Notes under the pieces: generated by a model
The model's database searches: none
Seen by the model: only the letters and a program-made list of their open reading frames with translations
What the model was told of the DNA's origin: nothing
Source of the DNA: Peromyscus leucopus
Taxonomy: Eukaryota > Chordata > Mammalia > Rodentia > Cricetidae
Length of the DNA: 64,000 bases
Direction: 5' to 3'
Assembly (NCBI RefSeq): GCF_004664715.2
Contig: NC_051072.1
Span: 31,703,994-31,767,993 of the forward strand
Translations under genes and position numbers: made by a program
Shown here: positions 54,288 to 64,000 of the stretch, piece after piece
Layout of the letters: each line of letters opens with the position of its first letter
Numbering within the stretch: the first letter of the stretch is position 1

Positions 54288-55807
54288 GGGTCCTAACTGT
54301 TAAGCAAATACTTTGAAGTAAGATAAGAGATCTGGCTAGATTAAGCAACGTCATAAATTACATTCAAAACCAATGGAAATGTGTCTAACTTCTGTACACA
54401 TAAGCAGTGGAAAATCAAGTCCTCGAGGCCCTTGGCTCCTAAGCTCCATGCTGGCCTGGCTCACGTCTGAACTCTGTCGTCACTTGGAATCATCCACCAC
54501 GCTCAGTGTCAACCCAGTCATCTGTTAAAAAGCACTTCAATTTCCTCAGTCAGAACCTGTTTAATTTTCTCAATCAGTAAGACTGAAAAGATGACATTTA
54601 TCTTTTAGTACTGATTTGATTTCCAATATCAAGTCTAGCCTGTTATCAAGTTGTTGTTTTTTAATGATGAGGTGAGAAAAAAGATTGGCAGTTATTTTTT
54701 ACTTCCTTTCATAAACTTCCAACCCAAAAGGGCAAGAGAATTCTAAGTGTAACGACAATTCAATCATTTGCTTATCATGGAAGAAGGCGCTTCTAAATTT
54801 AAAAATAGTCCTCGCCTAGAGCCGAGTTATCAAAATCTATTCCTGTCACAGCTAGTAACTAGCCCTGTGTCATAAGACACTTCTCCTTTCCATTTCAGGT
54901 CCTGAGTGTGGCTGGGAAGTGGGTGATATTCTGAAACACCTTTCAGTTCTGAAGTTTGTCATGACGATCTTCCCACATTTATCTTTTCCTTTCCATTCCC
55001 CCTTGCCAGCTGTCCACGTAGAGATACTCACTTTCTAGATGCTTCTATTATTCCATAATTACTTCAGCACTTTGCTCTAAAATCTGACTTTGTCATTACT
55101 GAAGGATTTAGCTTTCTAAAACACCACCAGAACCTTCAGTAGGAACTTCCACTGAAATTTCTTGCCACGCACAATCAGTTCTGCCCCAGCCAGCACAGCC
55201 ACCCATTCGTATGAAAACGTGGTGTGCTTCTTCATCTCTCCTCTTGCCTGCTTTTTGTATAGCATCCTCTCTGCGATCATGCCCACTTCTTTTCTTGGTA
55301 GCCCAGGAAACTTTACTTTACACGTGAATCACACCCTCTAAATGACCAAAGTGAGTCTAGTGGCTAATAAGAGGAGGTACTCTCAGGCCCTGAGAGACAG
55401 AGAAGCTTCAAGAGGAAAGAACATACCTTGTGATGGGCTTCCCAATGTTGTGTTCCCTCTGCCTACTGATGAGAGCTGTTAATGCTCTAACCATAACTCA
55501 TATGCACTGTGCAGGCCACCAGCTGCTGGGTGGGTGAGGGCTCCTGTGCGGAAAACTATCAACTCCAAGAGATGATCAAGGTCGTCACATGAATTTGTAC
55601 AAAAATGTCTCAGCTTCTTTGGGTTGCATGGGGATCATACTTTAGAGTGTTACACATGCCCCACCAAATGTTTGCACTGGGGTTGAACCCAGATACCCAG
55701 TGCTAACCTGCAGGAGGAGGTTCTGGGTTTTGTTCACACCTTCCTCAGCCCTGCTCCTGTGGAAGGCTGACCCACACATACACTACCACCATTTGAACAT
55801 TTGACTT
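54288..55807. other. Longest repeat-poor stretch; no gene recognised
   Basis: About 1.5 kb without a clear SINE, LTR or microsatellite and without an ORF of note. A possible MIR trace at 54850-54900 is too weak to call. Confidence 0.45.
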
Positions 55808-56078
55808 ATGGGTTTCCAAGGGAGACTCATGAACACATCATTTTTTTTTCATGGTTTGATTTACTTAATTTTTAAAGAAAATTATTTTATTTCTGGTTTT
55901 AAAATTTATCAGTCCATATTTATGCATTGTGCTCTTGTAGAGTGTCTTAAATGTCCCATGTCATCATATCAATCCAAACACTGTTTTTTTGTCCTCTTCT
56001 TGAAGGTCCCATCCTTACAAGAATGCCTATTTTTCCCTTTTAGTGAATTAACTCGTAGTTCTATTAACCCTCATTTCT

Positions 56079-56435
56079 TTTTTTCCTTTTTTTTATTGTT
56101 ATATTTTATTTTACAATACTATTCAGTTCTACACAACAGCCACAGATTCCCTTGTTCTCCCCCTTCCTGCCCCCTTCCCTTCCCTCCAGCCCACCCCCCA
56201 TTCCCACCTCCTCCAGAGCAAGACCTCCCCCAAGGACTAAGATCGACCTGATAGACTCAGTCCAGGCAGGTCCAGTCCCCTCCTCCCAGATTGAGCCAAG
56301 CGTCCCTGCATAAGCTCCAGTTTCAAACAGCTAACTCATGCTACGAGCACAGGACTCAGTCTCACTGCCTAGTTGCCTCCCAAACTGATCAAGCCAATCA
56401 ACTGTCTCACCTATTCAGAGGGCCTGATCCAGCTG
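56079..56435 (-). mobile_element. L1 3' tail, antisense, 357 bp, with 14-bp duplication
   Basis: The duplication 'taaccctcatttct' is perfect (56065-56078; 56436-56449). A T-rich start (the poly-A of the minus strand), 'ctacacaacagccacagatt', 'tccaggcaggtccagtcccc' and 'caatcaactgtctcacctat' show a young 5'-truncated L1 containing only 3' UTR. Nearly identical to 59924-60308. Confidence 0.95.
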
Positions 56436-56555
56436 TAACCCTCATTTCTAATTTTTATTTTCAAATGTTTCTGTTAGTCTAACACTTTCTATTTCACTCA
56501 TTTCTGTTTTTACTTTTGTAATTTCTTCCTCTTTCATTTACTATGTCTGTGGCTT

Positions 56556-56660
56556 TTATAAAGCTCAGCCTCATTCTGTAGCCCAGTCGGCCTAGAACTC
56601 ACTAGATAGCTCAGGCCAGCCTTGAATTCATGAGCAGTCTCCCAACATCTGTGACTATTT
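56556..56660 (-). repeat. B1 SINE, antisense, old
   Basis: 'cattctgtagcccagtcggc', 'ctagaactcactagatagct' and 'caggccagccttgaattca'. Confidence 0.75.
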
Positions 56661-56827
56661 AAGATGAATGCTACATTTTTTATTCTGCTTGTCTTACCTT
56701 TTAATTAATGGATATGAAATTATTCATTTCTATCCAAATGTTGGCTTAGAACTACCGGTTAGGGCCTTTTTGTCTATGATTTCTAAATACTTTAAAAGCC
56801 TCCTTTCTAATTTATTTAGTAGAATAT

Positions 56828-56995
56828 CTATTTATATTTTATGTATGACTGTTCTGTATGTACACCTGCATGCTAGAGAAGGGCATCAGATCACATTATA
56901 GATAATTGTAAGCCACCATGTGGTTGCTGGGAATTGAACTCAAGATCTCTTAAGAGTAGCCAGTGCTCTTTAATTCTGAGCCATCTCTCCAGCCC
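56828..56995 (-). repeat. B2 SINE, antisense, with 15-bp duplication
   Basis: 'atctatttatattttatgta', 'tggttgctgggaattgaact' and 'gagccatctctccagccc'. The duplication 'tatttagtagaatat' (56813-56827; 56996-57010) is perfect. Confidence 0.96.
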
Positions 56996-57114
56996 TATTT
57001 AGTAGAATATTACTTAGCAGTTTCCAAAATTACTGGGTATGATTAGATATCTTTAGCTATTGGTTTCTGATTTCCCTTTTTTGATTAGGGACTTACAGAC
57101 CATTTCTTCTTTCA

Positions 57115-57445
57115 GTCTATATGTGTGTGTTCGTGAGTTTATGAGTATACACATCACGTGTGCAGGTGCAGATGCGTATGTTTGGTGGCCAGGGGACAGC
57201 GTCAGGTGTCCTCCTCAGGAATGCTGTTGACATTCTTTGAGACAGGGTCTCTTCCTGGTCAGGGCGTCATCAATCAAGATAGGCTGCAAGGGAGCTGCAG
57301 GGACCCTCCCAGCTCCCCTTTTCTACCACTGGGATTAAAAACAGCAACTACCATGCCTGGCATTTCCACACAGCTTCCAGGAATAGAGTTCAGGTCCTTC
57401 CTCATGCTTGTGAGGCAGGCACTTTACCAGCTGAGCCCCGAGAGA
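57115..57445 (-). repeat. B4 SINE, antisense
   Basis: A GT-rich tail side, antisense B1 middle ('ttctttgagacagggtctct', 'ccactgggattaaaaacagc') and antisense ID-like end ('tgtgaggcaggcactttacc', 'agctgagccccgag'). Confidence 0.85.
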
Positions 57446-57491
57446 ACTGCAGACTGCTGAGAAATTTTAGCCAAACTAACCCTTAATTTTT

Positions 57492-57665
57492 TTTTTTTTT
57501 TTTTTTTTTTTTTTGGGTTTTCGAAACAGGGTTTCTCTGTGTAGCTTTGCGCCTTTCCTGGAACTCACTTGGTAGCCCAGGCTGGCCTCGAACCCACAGA
57601 GATCCGCCAGCCTCTGCTTCCCGAGTACTGGGATTAAAGGCGTGCGCCAAAACAGCCCGGCTGCA
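57492..57665 (-). repeat. B1 SINE, young, antisense, with 14-bp duplication
   Basis: Nearly intact, with the 'gtagctttgcgcctttcctg' variant also seen at 21970. The duplication 'aacccttaattttt' (57478-57491; 57666-57679) is perfect. Confidence 0.97.
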
Positions 57666-57679
57666 AACCCTTAATTTTT

Positions 57680-58254
57680 ATGAATGTCTAAAATCCTCAC
57701 AAGCTACACATTTTCTGTTTGTTGGGAAAATCATTCCCTAAAAGATGTTTTGGCTAAAAACCATTAGTAAAGTTTGACTATTTTAATACTTTTTTTTTGT
57801 CCAATTAATCTATCACTTTCTTAATTAGTCAGTTGAACTACTCCAGCAGAATTATAGATTGGGAAATGTGTGTCCCTGTAACTCTGCCAGTCTGTAATTT
57901 TGCTTTATCTGTTGTATAGTTCTGGTTCAGCAGGCATACATTGTTACTGCTCTATTTGTGTTAATTATTCACTTTCTCATTAATATTTTCTTGGCCACTT
58001 TTCTTCTGTCTTCGCCCCGGGCCCTATGCTCACATCATGGGGGCCTTGAAGACTTGGCTCCCCACTTTGTGCAAGTGCTGAGGCTTTATGACCCCATGGT
58101 TTTTCTAGGCAACAATCCCTCGCTCATTGTTATATGTTCCTTCTTTATGTTGGGCAACTCCACATCTAGACACTGCACTTTGTTGTTCTGATCTTTAGGA
58201 ATCTAGATGGAGAAATAAATAAGTATAGACAGAAGATGACAGAGGGATAGCACA
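57680..58254. other. No feature recognised
   Basis: AT-rich. A 77-codon ORF (57958-58191) is not convincing. Confidence 0.4.
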
Positions 58255-58255
58255 C

Positions 58256-58298
<43 letters not shown>
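58255..58298. repeat. (CA)n microsatellite
   Basis: About 20 CA units. Confidence 0.96.
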
Positions 58299-58302
<4 letters not shown>

Positions 58303-59639
58303 TACAGAAAGGTGGTGATGATCATCTGTAGTGCCACATACACAGAAAGAAACAGAAAATGCACCCAAGATGGGGTTTTCAAAATGTGCTCCTCGGCCAT
58401 CTTGACTGTGAAGTCTATCTAATTTTCAAGCAGAAACCTTGATTAATTGCTATTTCAGTTCCAACACTTGAATTGAAAATATGGTGCTTTGACGTGAAAT
58501 TAATTTTCCTGAGCAGCGTAGTGAACATCCTCCTTGCTCTGATGTAGAAGTAGCCCTAAGGTTACAAGCTGCTAGTGACTGGTCATTGCTTCTGCTGGAA
58601 TGCACAGCTCCCCCCAGCAATGCTCCTGATGGATTTCTGCAGGAGGCCCTGCTAAGTGCTTGCTGCGTTTAGAAATGGCACCTGGGTTGGTGCCCAAACT
58701 TGCATTAAGAGGGAGAACCGTATTAATGTTCTTACAAACATTTTTATAGCTTAGCAGAAAGAAACATTTTTATAGCCTAGCAGAAAAAAATAATTTTATT
58801 CTCATCATTTGCTCTATGTCTTGCTATTATCACTGTTAACTACAGTTTTCTAATAAAGTATTTATTTATTGAACCTCCATCAGTTTACTTTCCTCTACTT
58901 ATAAAATTTATTCTTCCTGGAAAATGTCTTTCTTTCCGTCAAAATTATATATAATTTAATTAAGGGTTTTGGATGGGTAATCAAAATAACTAATGGCAGA
59001 AAGATCTCTAAAGTTGGTGGCTGAGAGACTGGTTAAGCTAATGCCTAATTTATTTTCTTCCATTCCATTTAGACTTTAAAATTCAAGTTCTTTTTCCTTT
59101 CTAAAAGTGAAGATGTCTTAAGAGGTTTAAATCGAGCTAAGTCAGACACATCCACTTATATTTTTAACAATTTTGCATGTGTTTTGACAGCTTTCCTTTC
59201 TTCACCATTTAGATTATAATTTATGGTTTCATTTCACAGCAGTTAAATATTATAGTCAGTTTTAGGGAGTGAAAAATTATCATAATCCAGCTTCCTAATA
59301 CTGTCATACATGAATCATTTGGAGAACTTTAGGGATCTGTCCAACTGCGTTTCTTCTAACACATGCCTAGGTCTGTGTATAGTGCCAAAACTTTCAACTC
59401 TGGAGATTGGGAAACTGAGGGAACAAAATAAAATGAAATAATAAAATAAGGCATCTAATCCAATACCAATGTGACCATGCCACCTGAAGAATACTGATGG
59501 AAATTTAATTTAATTCATCTTCTTAGATAATTTTTTTATCAGCACTTTATATGTTAATGCAAACATAAAATATATCCTGCTAACAATTCATTATCAATGA
59601 TTATAAATCACAAAGAAATTGTATTACTTTAAATTATTT
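58299..59639. other. Repeat-poor stretch with two small tandem duplications
   Basis: No gene recognised. Two 26-bp duplications occur: 58736-58787 ('aaacatttttatagc...') and 59626-59677 ('actttaaattatttatt...'). Confidence 0.5.
58736..58787 (+). repeat. Tandem duplication, 26-bp unit x2
   Basis: Units at 58736 and 58762 differ at only two positions (t/c in 'tagc[t/c]tagcagaaa' and the last base). Confidence 0.93.
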
Positions 59640-59677
59640 ATTATTATGTTTACTTTAAATTATTTATTATTATGTTT
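59626..59677 (+). repeat. Tandem duplication, 26-bp unit x2
   Basis: 'actttaaattatttattatt' and its 6-base continuation repeat without a mismatch at 59626 and 59652. Confidence 0.95.
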
Positions 59678-59809
59678 GCCCATGTGTGTTTATAAGGGGC
59701 CTACAGGCCATAATGCATAGCAGAGGTCAGAAGAGAATTTCCTGGGTCATTTTTCTTCTTCCACTGTGGGTTGCAAGGACTGAACTCAGAGACTGATGCC
59801 TGTACAGCA
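59678..59809 (-). repeat. B3 SINE, antisense, old
   Basis: 'ggtcagaagagaatttcctg', 'tgggttgcaaggactgaact' and 'cagagactgatgcctgtaca' are a degenerate antisense B3. Confidence 0.65.
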
Positions 59810-60372
59810 AGTTTTTCATCTGTGTTCTCATATATGATAATGTTACTGTGCTTGATAAGCAATAGCTCCATTGAATTCTGGGTATTATGTTTGAAGGTTT
59901 TGTAGGAGATGAAACGTCATCTTTTTTTTATTATTATTTTATTTTATTTTACAATACTATTCAGTTCTACATAACAGCCACAGATTCCCTTGTTCTCCCC
60001 CTTCCTGCCCCCCTCTCCTTCCCCCCAGCCCACCGCCCATTCCCACCTCTTCCAGAGCAAGGCCTCCCTGAGGACTGAGATCAACCTGATAGACTCAGTC
60101 CAGGCAGGTCCAGTCCCCTCCTCCCAGATTGAGCCAAGCGTCCCTGCATAAGTCCCAGGTTTCAAACAGCTAACTCATGCAATGAGCACAGGACCTGGTA
60201 CCACTGCCTAGATGCCTCCCAAACAGATCAAGCCAATCAACTGTCTCACCTATTCAGAGGGCCTGATCCAGTTGGGGACCCCTCAGCCTTTGGTTCATTG
60301 TTCATGTGGATGAAACGTCATCTTAAGATGTATTAATGATCATCATATATGGAAGATTTTAATGACTCTTGA
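59810..60372. repeat. Unclassified dispersed repeat, copy 2 (split by L1)
   Basis: Left part 59810-59923 and right part 60325-60372 align continuously with 15435-15610 once the L1 between them is removed. Shared landmarks are 'ccattgaattctgggtat' and 'gtattaatgatcatcata' (15435 copy: 'gtattagtgataatcata'). Confidence 0.75.
59924..60308 (-). mobile_element. L1 3' tail, antisense, 385 bp, with 16-bp duplication
   Basis: The duplication 'gatgaaacgtcatctt' is perfect (59908-59923; 60309-60324). Only 3' UTR is present; nearly identical to 56079-56435, with about 40 bp more at its right (5') end. Confidence 0.96.
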
Positions 60373-60390
60373 GATGCCAAAACCCAAACA

Positions 60391-60413
60391 GATAGATAGA
60401 TAGTTGGATAGAT

Positions 60414-60444
<31 letters not shown>

Positions 60445-60565
60445 GATATAGATAGATAGATAATGGATAAATAGATAGATAATAGATAGATGGTAGATAG
60501 CTATATAGGTAGATAAAAAGATAGATGATAGAGAGGTAAATAGATGATATAGATAAACAGATACA
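60391..60565. repeat. (GATA)n-rich tract, imperfect
   Basis: About 175 bp of GATA units with GGTA, GATG and AATA variants. Two antisense ORFs of 145 and 156 codons, rich in Ile/Ser/Tyr, are artefacts. Confidence 0.96.
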
Positions 60566-60845
60566 TATACAGGTGTGAGGTACTGTGTGTATACTTGGTT
60601 CAGGTACACATATATAGATAGGTATGTGGGTATATACTTGGCTCGAGGAAAAGTGCCTAGAGAATGATGAATAACAAGAAGAAAAGCAAAAACCAGACAA
60701 CACAAAGAAGAAAATGAGAAAGGAATCAGCAGAGAACAGAGGGGTGAGTGGCGCTGTTGTAGAAATGTTTGAAATTGCACTGCAGAAGTTCTTTTCTTTG
60801 CTAAACCTCCTGTCTTTACTTTGACACAATCGTAGCTTTGTGATT
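60566..60845. other. No feature recognised
   Basis: Nothing supportable was seen. Confidence 0.4.
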
Positions 60846-61022
60846 CTCTCTTTTTTTTTTGTCTTTTTTTTTTTTTTTTTTCAAGATAGGGTTTCTCTGT
60901 GTAGTTTTGGTGTCTGTCCTGGATCTCGCTCTGTAGCCCAGGCTGGCCTCGAACTCACAGAGATCCACCCAGCTCTGCCTCCCGAGTGCTGGGATTAAAG
61001 GTGTGCACCACCACTGCCCAGC
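60846..61022 (-). repeat. B1 SINE, antisense, with duplication
   Basis: Long T-tail, 'gatagggtttctctgtgtag', 'tcgctctgtagcccaggctg' and 'gctgggattaaaggtgtgca'. The flanking 'tagctttgtgatt' (60833-60845) matches 'tagc-ttgtgatt' (61023-61034) with one deletion. Confidence 0.95.
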
Positions 61023-61109
61023 TAGCTTGTGATTTGTGAACAGAGGCAAGGATATCGAATCTTAAGTGTCTTTTTTTATTTTTTATTTTAGTTTTTATAG
61101 GTTTTTGTT

Positions 61110-61190
61110 TGTGTTGTGGATTGAATTTGAGGCCTGGAGTAAGCCAGACAACCACACTGCCACTGACCACACCCCAAACCCTCCAACTTG
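61110..61190 (-). repeat. ID-like SINE fragment, antisense
   Basis: 'attgaatttgaggcctggag' and 'gaccacaccccaaaccctcc' resemble the antisense ID head. Confidence 0.5.
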
Positions 61191-62224
61191 TTTTTGGAAG
61201 AATTAATTTTACAGTGACTGGCAGATGTGGAAACCATTGTACTCTCAATATAGACATGACATTGGGTCTTGGTTGTTTCATATTTCTTGAACAGAGAATC
61301 TTCTAGTTAGTGCTCTGAAAAACACGTATATATGATGTGGATGGAAATGAGGTAAGTGACTGAGACAAATACCCTTACGTCTGCCTGGCTGCTCATTTGG
61401 TGCTTTCTCCCTTAAGTGCTTCAGACACTCCACAGTCTCATATTATTAGTCAAGTAGAAGCAACATATTTCAAAATAGTTTGATGTTTCTAAGCATTTGG
61501 GCCTTTGCTTTAAACTTAACAGAGATTCCTTGGACACTGTTGTGATCTGCACTTGCCTTCTGATATGCAGTTTCCAGAGCTCGCTTCAAAGTGTAAACTC
61601 TTTTGTTTTCTTCTCCACTGAAATCCTCCTGGTTGATTTTTAAAGGTGGGTTTCCTCAACAGAGATGGCATTAAAAGTACATGATTCCATTTCATTTGTG
61701 CGGGGCACAAGGACTTCCAGTTTCATCAAAGTTCCCTAATGCCTGGAGCTCAGTCCTTTTGTGCTCCTTGCCCTCTGATGATGTCTCTACCAGTTTTCTG
61801 GATAACATTGCTTCCGAGTGGAACCCATACATCACACTCTTACGAAAGAATATTCGGGATGCCCAGATGACATCATTCTCTTCTGTGATGTGATCAAGGA
61901 AGACCCTAAGATTCCCTTTCATCCCACTTGCCCCAGAATGACATTAAGTGAATCTGGATTGTTAACCACTATACTACCCTTACATATGATGCTATGAAAG
62001 ACACAACTATAAACAGTATTTAATATTGCTGATGATATTCCTCTCCAAGTCTAGTACTAGCATTTAGTATCTGATAAATACTCAAGAAAAAATTTGATAG
62101 GTTAAGTAGATAACACGGCATGGTGGCTATAGCTTTGAACAAAGGCATATCATAATAAAAACAACTTTTATTATTTTTTGTTTGCTTTCTTGTTTGTTTT
62201 CTTTTGTTTGTTTTCTTTTATATT
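61191..62224. other. No feature recognised
   Basis: Two overlapping opposite-strand ORFs (61681-61893 and 61692-61922) match nothing known to me. T-rich sequence at 62165-62222. Confidence 0.4.
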
Positions 62225-62270
62225 TTTGGTTGTGAGCCTAGCCTTTAACTGCTGAGCCATCGCTCCAGCC
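62225..62270 (-). repeat. Short B2/B3 head-only SINE, antisense
   Basis: 'tttggttgtgagcctagcct' followed by 'gagccatcgctccagccc' is only the tRNA-like head. The same short form, in sense orientation, starts at 63956. Confidence 0.8.
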
Positions 62271-62437
62271 CTTGTTTGTTTTCTTTGAGACAGGGTTTCT
62301 CTGTATAACAGTCCTGGCTCTGGCTGTCCTGAAACTCACTCTGTAGACCAGGCTGGCCTTGAACTCAGAGAGATCCAACTGTCTCTCTCCACCTCCCAAC
62401 TACTGGGATTAATGGCATGCATCACCACCACCTGGCT
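62271..62437 (-). repeat. B1 SINE, antisense
   Basis: 'tttgagacagggtttctctg', 'tgtagaccaggctggccttg' and 'ctactgggattaatggcatg'. Confidence 0.95.
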
Positions 62438-62817
62438 TTCATTACTTTATATATATAATTTCAGATATTTCTAAGAGTCCTATCATGTTCAAACAGATTA
62501 TATTTTTATGAAAATAAAAATATATTGTCCCCTATCTGTGCTCTATACTTTAAGATTTTTAAGATATTTTAGAAATCATATATAATAATATGATTAATAT
62601 TGTACTTGAGTTCCCTGCTAAATTAGAAAAATGGCCAGCAATGCTAAATCTATCCAGAAACACATAGTCTAATATTATATTATTTAATAATATTTAGTTA
62701 ATAAATATATTAGTTAATAATATTTTGGGAAGAGAATAAGTGCATTTTTTAAGGGTTAACCCCCAAACATGGTTTATAAGAATGCTTCCAGAAACACGTA
62801 AATATGGTCTGAAAAGC
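62438..62817. other. AT-rich stretch, no feature
   Basis: Very AT-rich (62560-62740) with repeated TTAATAATATT words. Confidence 0.5.
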
Positions 62818-62965
62818 AAGCTGGTGATGGGTGGTGGTAGTAGTGCACACTTTTAATCTCAGCGCTCCAGAGGCAGAGGCAGGCAGATCTCTGAGTTTCA
62901 GGACAGCCAGGGTTACACAGAGAAACCCTGTCTTGAAAACAAAACAAACAAACAAAAAAAAACCA
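62818..62965 (+). repeat. B1 SINE, sense
   Basis: 'gatgggtggtggtagtagtg', 'cttttaatctcagcgctcca' and 'agagaaaccctgtcttgaaa', with an A/C-rich tail. Confidence 0.93.
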
Positions 62966-63617
62966 AAGAAACAAAAAAAGAAAAGCAAAGAAAGATGACA
63001 AAAGTAGACTGCTTCTTCAACGCCTCACACAGTGAAGCCATCCAGACTTACACATACGGAAATAATGCTAAAAGGAATCTCAGGGTGCAAGTGCATGTGT
63101 GTGTTTGTGTTTGTGTGTGTGTGTGTGTGTGTGTAAAACAATTTAAAAGATGTCATTAATTTGAGAAGGATTTGGAAAACACAGGAAGAGTTGGAGGAGG
63201 AAAGAAGAGAATTAGAAATGATGAAAATATAGAACTCGTGTACAAAATTGTCAAAATTTTAAAAGTGTAATTTAAAAAAGAAATTAGCTGAGTATGTTCT
63301 CCAGATGAAAACAAATGGGGAAAACAGTAACAACAAAAACACAGCACACTGATTCTCAAGAGAGAAAAGGGTATGAAGTGGAGGATAGCATAATAAAGCT
63401 ATTGGTAACTCTGAGATGTCATGTAAGTGATGAGTTTTAAAGATCTCAGAACTGCTGCATTGGAATCACTCTAGAACATGTGTATGAGATCAATCACTTT
63501 CCATGCTAAGAAACGTTTGACTGCCTACTGATAATTGAGAACTATTATTTGGTTCACAAAATCAATCTATTGAATTTATGCTATGGTTTCCAGCAAAGTA
63601 GACTATCTTACAAATGT
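62966..63617. other. No gene; (TG)n microsatellite inside
   Basis: Imperfect (TG)n at 63094-63134. Otherwise apparently unique. Confidence 0.5.
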
Positions 63618-63674
63618 TCATCATCATCATCATCTTCTTCTTCTTCTTCTTCTTATTATTATTATTATTATTAT
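63618..63674. repeat. Compound trinucleotide tract (CAT)n(CTT)n(ATT)n
   Basis: About five CAT, seven CTT and eight ATT units follow each other without a gap. It yields a Met/Lys/Asn-rich artefact ORF on the minus strand. Confidence 0.96.
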
Positions 63675-63776
63675 CTTTAGGTAATAAATATTGTAGGCCA
63701 TCTGATGGAGGATTTAGAAATATGACTATACAGTGAAAAGGGGACAAACTTTTGGTTCTTAAAAAGAATGTAAGGA

Positions 63777-63939
63777 TGCTGGGGCGGTGATAATGCACAC
63801 CTTTAATCCCAGCACTTGGGAGGCAGAGGGAAGGCACATCTCTGTGAGTTCAAGGTTAGCCTGGGCTACAGAGGGAGTTCTAGGGAAGGGGCCAAACCAA
63901 ATGGAGTCTCGAAAAACAAAAACAAACAAACAAACAAAC
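63777..63939 (+). repeat. B1 SINE, sense, with 16-bp duplication
   Basis: 'gctggggcggtgataatgca' through 'cctttaatcccagcacttgg' with a (CAAA)n tail. The duplication 'aaaaagaatgtaagga' (63761-63776; 63940-63955) is perfect. Confidence 0.96.
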
Positions 63940-63955
63940 AAAAAGAATGTAAGGA

Positions 63956-64000
63956 GGGCTGGAGAGACAGCAGAGCTGTTAAAGACTAGGCTTACAACCC
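63956..64000 (+). repeat. Short B2/B3 head SINE, sense, cut by the window end
   Basis: 'gggctggagagacagcagag' then 'ctgttaaagactaggcttac' is the tRNA-like head; the rest is beyond the window. Confidence 0.8.

Noticed and set aside
54850..54900. Possible MIR core
   Set aside because: Only a few short words match; too weak to annotate.
55625..55700. Possible antisense ID/B4 SINE
   Set aside because: Only 'ggggttgaacccag' resembles the expected motif; flanking signature is missing.
55808..56251. 147-codon plus ORF
   Set aside because: More than a third lies in the antisense L1 tail, it is Phe/Pro-rich, and it has no recognisable domain.
60343..60829. 145- and 156-codon minus ORFs rich in Ile, Ser and Tyr
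   Set aside because: They are translations of the imperfect GATA tract, which lacks stops in those frames.

Overview
This 64 kb window is mammalian nuclear DNA from a murid-like rodent, most likely a cricetid (hamster, vole or deer-mouse group). Evidence: dozens of B1, B2/B3, B4 and ID SINEs, rodent L1 3' ends, ORR1/MT-type MaLR LTRs, a URR1 DNA transposon, and B1 copies of the form with the 'gctttgcgcctttcctgg' block, which I associate with cricetids. The species cannot be fixed from the sequence alone. I found no intact host gene, no convincing coding exon, no structural RNA gene, no CRISPR and nothing prokaryotic. Almost every ORF longer than 60 codons lies in a repeat or is short enough to arise by chance.

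Layout. 1-3 kb: three sense-strand LTRs (one cut by the window edge, one about 326 bp, one 460 bp with a 6-bp target-site duplication). 3.6-11.2 kb: antisense L1 3' regions with SINEs, a MaLR LTR and another LTR. 12-20 kb: antisense LTRs (12156, 13415, 14329, 17040, 18286, 19180), several with recognisable target-site duplications. 20-32 kb: older sequence with MIR, L2 and old L1 traces, one sense LTR at 27465, B2/B3/B4 elements and microsatellites, ending with a URR1 hAT-type element. 33.3-35.0 kb: a long LTR-like block. 36.5-37.0 kb: an antisense Elp4 pseudogene. 39.4-41.4 kb: a 5'-truncated sense L1 with decayed ORF2, flanked by an 11-bp duplication. 44-47 kb: a nested stack (L1 in an LTR; next to it an older L1 split by a solo LTR and a B1). 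51.0-51.3 kb: an Rpl36a processed pseudogene. 56 and 60 kb: two short antisense L1 3' tails with clean duplications. 60.4 kb: a GATA-rich tract. The remainder is AT-rich sequence with no visible function.

Best observations: the Elp4 and Rpl36a pseudogenes; nested insertions whose order can be read from duplications; an unclassified repeat present near 15.5 kb and 59.9 kb, the second copy split by an L1; LTR families carrying B1-like modules; an unidentified 99-codon ORF just upstream of the L1 at 39.4 kb; and a clear excess of antisense L1/LTR insertions, which would fit an intron of a plus-strand gene but does not prove it. I see no evidence of a new multi-gene system.
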